From Nannobrachium achirus (taxonomy: Eukaryota > Chordata > Actinopteri > Myctophiformes > Myctophidae), in the NCBI GenBank assembly GCA_963921795.1, contig OY997644.1:2720254-2784253 (forward strand): a stretch of DNA of 64,000 bases. Direction: 5' to 3'. The position numbers were made by a program, and so were the translations under genes. A model generated the notes under the pieces. The model searched no databases. It was not told the DNA's origin and worked only from the letters and a program-made list of their open reading frames with translations. This document shows, piece by piece, positions 23,020 to 32,000 of this stretch (positions within the stretch are counted from its first letter, which is position 1; each line of letters starts with the position of its first letter).

Positions 23020-26000
23020 TGTGTGTGTGTCTAGAGAGAACAAACAATTAGAATACACCCATCATAGCATGAATTCCATGCAATGTCTGCTGCCGTAGAC
23101 ATGTACTGTATGTACAGTACCTTCTTTAAGAAAGACTGCATTCTTACTGTTTGTTTCTGAGAATGGGGAGTGTGTGTGTTAGTGGTTAGTTAGTGGTCCC
23201 ACCAGTCCTCCCTACTGAGATGATACTTGTTTTGACTGTATGGTCCAGGGAGGGTGAGTATCGTGTGTGTGCGTGTGTGTGTGTGTGTGTGCGTGTGCGT
23301 GTGCGTGTGTGCGTGTGTGTGTGTCCTGGGACCTGGTGTGGAATTGTATGCCTGCAGTCAGACGCTAATGAGCTGGTCTCTGCTTAACGCTCTCCAATGT
23401 GTTGCCTCAATTAGTCAACTCAGTGCTATGATGGGGAAACTCACACATCGGGTTGATTTGTTAATGAAGCGCACTGAGATATGGAAACGGTGTCCAAATA
23501 GGCCTTCAGCACACACCCGACAGTCCTGATATGAGCTACCTGATAAGAACTGATAGATAGGTATATGAACAAAATGCAAAACATTACATCCTACAACCCT
23601 GGTGATGATTTAACTCTTAACTCGTATCCTTACAGCCACTTTTACACTCTAATAAGACTTAAACTACGGCAGGGTTCCCCAATTAGTTTTCCCCAAGGGC
23701 CAAATTATGTCTAGGGTACCAAGCCGAGGGCCACAACATTGCAGGGGGCGACGGTGGTGTTTATCATTTTAAAAATGACTTAAACTAGTGAAAACAGCCG
23801 ATCTACAAGCACACAACGCCTCGCACCGCGAGGCGTTGTGTGCTTGTAGATCTGCTGTTTTCACTACTTTTGTGCGACTGCCTTGTTTGATGAAGCAGAG
23901 CTTTACTTTGCGAAAGAACGTACACATTGTGAGATACGGGTTTTCCACCCGACAATGACGATATACTAGTGTTGTTGCTCGTCTTATACCACCATTATTA
24001 CTGGGGTTGGTGGGGGCCAGACAGTAGCCCCCCGCGGGGGGCTATTGGGGAACCCTGAACTACGGTAATAACCAGCATTACGTACAGTACGTACTGTTTT
24101 GCTTGTGCATCGTGTTCTCTCTTCCTGATTCTTCCTGTGACTGCAACGTCGAGAGCTTGCACAAAAATCACCCACTCTTACACCTGTAATCGTTTGATGC
24201 GACACTTACGTTAATTCTGATTATGCTTGTGTTATACATACTTGCACCTGTTGTGAGCATTGCATTCAACTGCATGTGTAACTAAAATGTGATCAGTAGT
24301 ACACCGTACAGAGTCGAGACCTCTGCCACGGTGCTGATTTAACTTAATGGTGCATGTAACCACTTAGTTCTTCCCATGGGTCCATGATACAAATGTTATA
24401 GACCTTAAAATGGCAAGCATCTCGGCTCTCTAAATAAAGAAAAAGCTCTATGAAATGTTTCAATTTCATAATATAATGGGAATTTTGCTTAGTTATTGTT
24501 CCTTAGTAGCAAATCGTCGCTGTCGAGCGGAAACCTCGTATCTCCAAGTTTCAAATGTGTAAGTTCTTTCGTAAAGTAAAGCCCTGCTTTCATCATACAA
24601 GGCCGTCGCACAAAAGTAGTGAAAACAGCCGATCTACAAGCACACAACGCCTCGCGGTGCGAGGCGTTGTGTGCTTGTAGATCGGCTGTTTTCACTAGTT
24701 TAAATCATTTTTAAAATGATAAATGCTAAACGACGGTTTGTAGATCGGCTGTTTTCACTAGTTTAAATAATTTTTAAAATGATAAATGCTAAACGAACGG
24801 TTTTGGACATACAAGGTTTTCACCTGACAACGACGAAATGTTACATGATCAAATAGCCAAACCAAAAGCTCGCAAAGCGTCCCAATGCAGCGCATTGTGA
24901 GTTTGTCGATCTGTTATCTTTTTGCCATGTGATGTACAACAAATGATACATTTCTGATTGATGGATTGATATTTTCTTCCAGGTACTTCTTATGGAAGCT
25001 GGCGACAGTGGTACTGATGCAAGCGGCATGGCAGGACTCCTTCACCTGGCCCTTCCTGGTCTTCCTCCTGGCCTGTTGTACGTACCCGCTGGCCTCTAGC
25101 TGTGCCCACACCTTCAGCACCATGTCGCCACGTGCACGCCACATTTGCTTCTTCTTCGATTATGGTGCCCTCAGCTTCTACAGCCTGGGTAAGTTACAGT
25201 ACCGGATGTGCATGGGTTCAGCTCAGCCTGCTATGTTTGTCAAACAGAAAAACCAAACCTATGACAGGGAGCTACAGACTTACTGTATACCGTATGTATG
25301 TACCGTACACACACCTAGACTAAGTAAGCCTTGTCGAGCCATGTGCAGCCCAAACTCTAAATGTGTGGGCCGTGTAGTGGCCGTGTATGGGCATAGAAGG
25401 GACACAAACATTCAGATACACACAGACAGAAAGTGTCCCTTTCATGCCCATACAGTATATGGAGATCTCTGTATCTGTCTGTCTGTCTGTCTGTCTGCTT
25501 GTATCCCTTTTATGCCCATATGAGGAGCTCTCTATCTGTCTGTCATTTTGATTAAATGATTGAAGAATTTATTAGAAGTTTGCACAGGAAAAGGTACAGT
25601 TTCATGACAGTACAGTTCACTGGTACAAGGTCAACTAAAAGGATACGCCCAAGGGTGGGCAGGCGGACGGACGAAAGCAAACAACTATGTGTGATTGTAA
25701 AGACAATCGACAATGTCTCAGCAGAGTACACCCATCATAATAACATGTTTCATTGTGATCTGCTGCCATAGAAACAATATGTACTGTATGTGTATGCATG
25801 TTCCCTTAGTTTCTTATAAAGACTGCATTCCTATTGTTTGTTGTTTCTGAGAATGGGGAGTGTATTAGTGGTTAACTGTGTACACACACACGCACGCACG
25901 CACGCACACACACACACACACACACACGCACACACACCTATTTGAAACGCCATAACTCTTACACATTCTAAAAATGTCTTAATTCTTTCTCATTCGCAGG

Positions 26001-29000
26001 GTCAGCAGTCGTCTACTCAGCTTATGTTTTCCCTGACAGGTGGCTCAACAGCACCTTCCACCAGCTCTACGTCCCCATAGCTGTTCTCAACACTCTGGTC
26101 TGCACTGCGCTGGCCTGCTACTCAAGGTACGGATACTAAGTCCCTGTGTGAAATAAGTTCATTTCACACACAGTGTTGTTTTTGACAGCAAATTTTTATT
26201 TAGTTTTAGTCATAGTCTTTTGAATATAAAATAAATATCATACGATTTTAGTTGACTAAATCTACAGTTGATTTAGTTAACTGAAATGTATTTTGGCAGG
26301 CCTTGATGGCATCGTAATGACTGGTTTTACACTTGGTTGCTGCGACGCGTTGTGAGCTTGTAGATCTGCTATTTTCAGCACGCAACACCGGAGAGCAACC
26401 AAACATAAAATTACTCTCTTCTCCACTTGTCCCTCCCTAACGTTTTAGTCTAGTTTTTATTTTGTTGACGAAATTCTCAATATATTTAGTCTTAGTTTTA
26501 GTCATCACAGCTTAGTTTTTATTTAGTTTTTATTTAGTTTTTGTCAGTGAAAAAAACTCAGTCGACAAACTGTTTTCGTCATAGTTTTAGTCGACGAAAT
26601 CAACACTGGCAGGGACACAATAGTGCGTCATCTCTTGCATGATGTACAAACATGGTGCCGTTGTTATTGTCTTGGTCATGCTCGATGTGATGCTTTAATA
26701 ACTTTTCCTCCTGTCTCTGTTAAGGCTTGGCTTACCGTTCTTACAATACAACCAGTACATTGTGAAAAGGTAAAGGCAACATCATTTACTGTTCTGTTCT
26801 TTTCAATTTGCCACGTTCCAACATTGCTTCTCAAGTTTGCTTGAAATTAGTTGTATTACTACGAAAAGGATACTATATATTCTCACAATTTTCACTGAGC
26901 AACACAAAATAATGCAAAAAATAATGAACCCATTATCTTCAGAAAGTGATATGTGATTGCACATAAAACATATCTTGTATTTCATAAAAGAAAGATTTAC
27001 TCTTTGTGCCGTACAATTGAGCAACTTGCTTTTCTGTGTAATGGGTGTTACCCAACCTTGAACAAAGAGACCCACCCTAAAACATAACTTTAAGGTGGTT
27101 TCAGCTGGGTCATACATAGTATAAGGACTGAGACAGAGAACTCTATATTATTTAATATACAGTAGCATATCGTCGTTGTCGGGTGGAAACCTTGTATGTC
27201 CAAAACCGTTCGTTTTGCATTTATCATTTTAAAAATGATTTAAACTAGCCGATCTACAAGCTAGCTGATCTACAAGCACACAATGCCTCGCTGTGTTGAG
27301 GCGTTGTGTGCTTGTAGATCTGCTGTTTTCACCACCTTTGTGCGAAGGCCTTGTATGACGAAGCAGGGCTTTGCTTTGCGAAAAAACATACACATTTGAA
27401 ACTTGGAGATACGAGGTTTCTGCCCGACAGTGACGATATGAACTATCAGTTGGAAATCAAATGAACTCTAAATCATGTTTCATTAAAATCTGGTTTAGCT
27501 AATCTGTTGACAATGATAATACAAGTGTCTGTGTTTGAAAAGGTTGTGCGTCAGAGAGATTCCTAGAGCTGGTTGTTTGATAATTCCATCTTGTTATGAG
27601 AATGATAAGAATGAGACAGATTTAGGCTTAAGCCCTTTGCACACAGGCGCGTTTATCCACACGGATAAAACGGACAATTTGATGTTTTTAAAAGAAAACA
27701 ATGATTCTCACCACACCAGATCCGAAATAGCCGTGCGAACCCAGTTCGATTCGTGCGTCTTGTCGCATGCGGTAAAAAACTCAGCACTCCTTTTATGACT
27801 CCTTTTGGGATCCGCAGCGCCGATTCCGCACATGCAGTATTGCACACCAAATCCAATGCGTTTTATTCATGCAGCAAACGAAAAAAACGCAACTGTCCTG
27901 TGTGCAAAGGGCTTTAGTCTGTCACATTGAAGATGTGAGACAATTGGCCGCACATTTATAATAGATCCATATTTCTGCATTTTCCCAGAGTATGATGCTG
28001 AACAAATAATAAACTATAAAATAACTTTACCATGTTTAACAAAAACTATTTTGAAAGTACTTTTTTAAATGTGACAAAAAAAAGGTGCACCCAACCTTTC
28101 ACTACAGTGCAGTCTTGCCATTCCTAAATCAGTTGTTTAACAACTCAAAACTAAAATGCTAGCATTACAAAATGATTTTGTGTCACTGGTGATGCCAGAT
28201 ACTCAATTATTAACCAGTATTGTTTTTTGTTTGTTTTGGTTGTGTCTTGTTTCTTTTATTACATTCTACGATAAGATGCTTTTACAAGCAGAAATTACAC
28301 ATTTGTATCTCATCTGTTTTTGTTCTATTTGAACAGAACCCCAGAGTCCCGTCCAAAGTTTGGAAAGGCTCTCCGTGTTGTGGCCTTTGCTTACCCCTAC
28401 CTGTTTGACAGCATTCCTCTATTCTATAGGGTAAGAAAGACCACCACTACCATACACTTCACACACCTAAACCGTCTCTCTGCCGGCTTGTGGTGGACAT
28501 TTTTGAGCAGGCAATAATATTACCAGTAACACATAAAGATATAGCCCTGAATGACCATAACAAGTATGTAACTCTTTAGTTATGGAGGTTCTTGCAAATA
28601 AAAAGTTTGAGAACCACTAGTACTAGCAGACTCATAATGTGCCATACAGTGTTGTTTTTGACAGCAAATTTTGATTTAGTTTTAGTCATAGTCTTTTGAA
28701 TAAAATGGCATTTAGTTTTAGTCATAAAGTCAACTGAAAAGTTTTAGTTTTAGTCTAATTTTAGTCGACTAAATATCATTACGTTTTTAGGCGACTAAAT
28801 CTACTGTTGATTTAGTCAACTAAAATGTATTTTGGCAGGCCTTGATGGCATCGTAATGACACTTGGTTACGTGCTGAAAATAGCGGATCTACAAGCTCAC
28901 AACGCATCGCAGCGCGACGCGTTGTGAGCTTGTAGATCCACTATTTTCAGCACGCAACACCTGAGAGCAACCAAACATAAAATGACTCTCTTCTCCACTA

Positions 29001-32000
29001 GTCCCACCCTAATGTTTTAGTCTAGTTTTTATTTTGTTGACGAAATTGTCAATATATTTAGTCTTAGTCACCACAGCTTAGTTTTTGTTTAGTTTTTATT
29101 TAGTTTTCGCCAGTGAAAAAAACGCAGTCGACAAACATTTTTCGTCATAGTTTTAGTCGACGAAATCAACACTGGTGCCATAGAGACGTAGTAAATCAGT
29201 GTCATCATACGTCTTCCGAAGAAAACCTGCAGACTGACATTCTGTAATTTGGTATGATGGTCAAAATAAGAACATTATAATGGTGTGTAAAACAGAAAAT
29301 AAAAGAATTGCCACAGACAAGGCCTAGTCTTTGATACATGTGTCAGTGTACAGACATATTAAAGGACAACTTTAGTTTTTTACAACAAGGGTTCATATTT
29401 TAGATTCTAATTAAAGAATATAAAAGATGAGTGTTAAAATGATTTCATTTACTTCTTTCTATTGTTTTAGAGATTCTTATTTCAGTGTTTGCGGGCATGC
29501 GTACAAGTGGCTAAATATGTCATTTTACACAGAATAAGCCCATTCCCAAGATACAACGCAACCTTTTATGGTTGGATGTGAGTTATGGGGGCTAGAAGTG
29601 TTACTGTAAATAGCAATAAAGAAACTGCTGGCTTATTGTGTCTAAAAAGACATATTTAGCCACTTGTATGCATGCCCCATGCATACGCATGCCCCACATT
29701 TTAGCACGGTAAACGCAATAAAACAATAGAACGAAGCAAATGAAAACATTTTAACACTCACTTTTTCTTTTCTCTAATTACAATCTAAAATATGAACCCT
29801 TGTTGTAAAAAACCAAAGTTGTCCTTTAATGACCCCTTGCACATTTTAACTAGAAACGAGTGCTCAGTGGAGACCCAAATCTCTGCCAGGAAACAAGCCC
29901 CTACCTCCCCCTACACATTGTTGTGTCTGAGCATTCCGATTACATTATTTTGGCGTTATATGTGTAACGGAGGTGATCCGAACCTCCCCACCCGGCCTCG
30001 AACCTGGGTCTCCAGCGTGAAAGTCCAATATCTTAACCATCACTCCAAAGGGACATCCCTATGGAACAAGAGCAGATACTAGACTTTTAAGGCTTCAGGC
30101 TGGGGCTGCGACTCTCTCCGCCACACTCACCCCCCTTTGACCTCCTATACGGGGAAGCCCGAATCCGTGTCACAGCACCAAAGTAATGGAGGTGATACGA
30201 ACCTCCCCACCCGGCTTCGAACCCGGGTCAACCGCGTGAAAGGCCAATATCTTAACCATCACTCCAAAGGGACATCCCTATGGAACGAGAGCAGATACTA
30301 GACTTTTGAGGCTTCAGGCTGGGGCTGCGACTCTCTCCGCCACATATGCACCTGTGTATGAAAAGGCACAGGGCAAGGGTGGGTGGGCTATGATACTATA
30401 CAGCAGGATTCCCCAATAGGCGGCCCGCGGGCCACTTGTGGCCCGCAGGGGTCTACTGTCTGGCCCCCACCAACCCCAGTAATAATGGTGGTATAAGAGC
30501 AGCAACAACACCAGTATATCGTCGTTGTCGGGTGGAAACCTCGTATCTCCAAATTTGTATGTTCTTTCGCAAAGTAAAGCCCTGCTTCATCATACATGGC
30601 CGTCGCACAAAAGTAGTGAAAACAGCAGATCTACAAGCACACAATGCCTCGTGGTGCGAGGCGTTGTGTGCTTGTAGATCGGCTGTTTTCACTAGTTTAA
30701 ATAATGTAATAAATGATAATGCAAAATGAACGGTTTTGGACATACAAGATTTTCACCCGACAACGACGATATCTGAACTGTCGCTGGAGTAGCGGGAACG
30801 CTGGCGTCGCCCCCTGCAATGGTGTGGCCCTCGGCTTGGTACCCTAGACATAATTCGGCCCTTGGGGAAAACTAATTGGGGAACCATGTTCTACGGAGAA
30901 CAAAGAATATCACTTACACACCTTTAAAATACTAACATTCTCATGATATACATAAACATAACACATCACTGGTGTTGATGGTGAATTGGTGATGCAACCG
31001 TTTCATAACATGTCTCTGTTGTGGTTGTTTCGACAGGTCTTCCTGTGTGTGGGTGAGGGCTGCACAGATAATGATAGTAACATGCAGCATTACTACCACA
31101 TCTCCCTGGCTTTCCTCACAAGCTTTCTGTTTGCCACACACCTCCCCGAGCGGCTGGCCCCTGGTAGCTTTGACTACATAGGTAAGGGACAACTATTATT
31201 ACACAATTGCAATGGTAAAGTAACTATAAGTACATTTACTCAAGTACGGTACTTAAAGTACAACTTTGTTTTTTTACAACAAGGGTTCATATTTTAGATT
31301 GTAATTAGAGAAAAGAAAAAGTGAGTGTGAAAATGTTTTCATTTGCTTCGTTCTATTGTTTTATCACGTTTACCGTGCTAAAATGTGGGGCATGCGTACG
31401 CATGGGGGCATGTGTACACGTGGCTAAATATGTTTTTTTAGACACAATAAGCCAGCAGTTTCTTTATTGCTATTTACAGTAACACTTCTAGCCCCCATAA
31501 GTCACATCACATCCAACCATGAAAGATTGCGTTGTATCTTGGGAATGGGCTTATTCTGTGTAAAATGGCATACCGGTATTTAGCCACTTGTACGCATGCC
31601 CCCAACCACTGAAATAAAAATATCTAAAACAATAGAAAGAAATAAATGAAATCAATTTAACACTCATCTTTTATATTCTTTAATTACAATCTAAAATATG
31701 AACCCTTGTTGTGAAAAACTAAAGTTGTCCTTTGAGTACAATTTTGAGGTATTTTTTACTTTTTACTTTACTATTTCCAATTTTCAGTACTTTTACTCCA
31801 CTACAGCTCAGAGGCAAATATTGTATGTTTTACTCCTCTACAATTATTTGAAAACATTAGCTATAGTTACTTTCTAGGTTTCGATTATTATCAACAAATA
31901 TACATTAACCCCTTCAGCCCTATATACATTTCGGCCATTGGAAAATAGCCGATCTACAAGCTATATTTCTATACATGAAATCTTGTGAAATGGGACATTC

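Noticed and set aside
24966-25523. A 185-aa open frame on the + strand
   Set aside because: It is paqr5 exon 3 (24983-25188) read through its donor into the intron. The exon structure explains it better.
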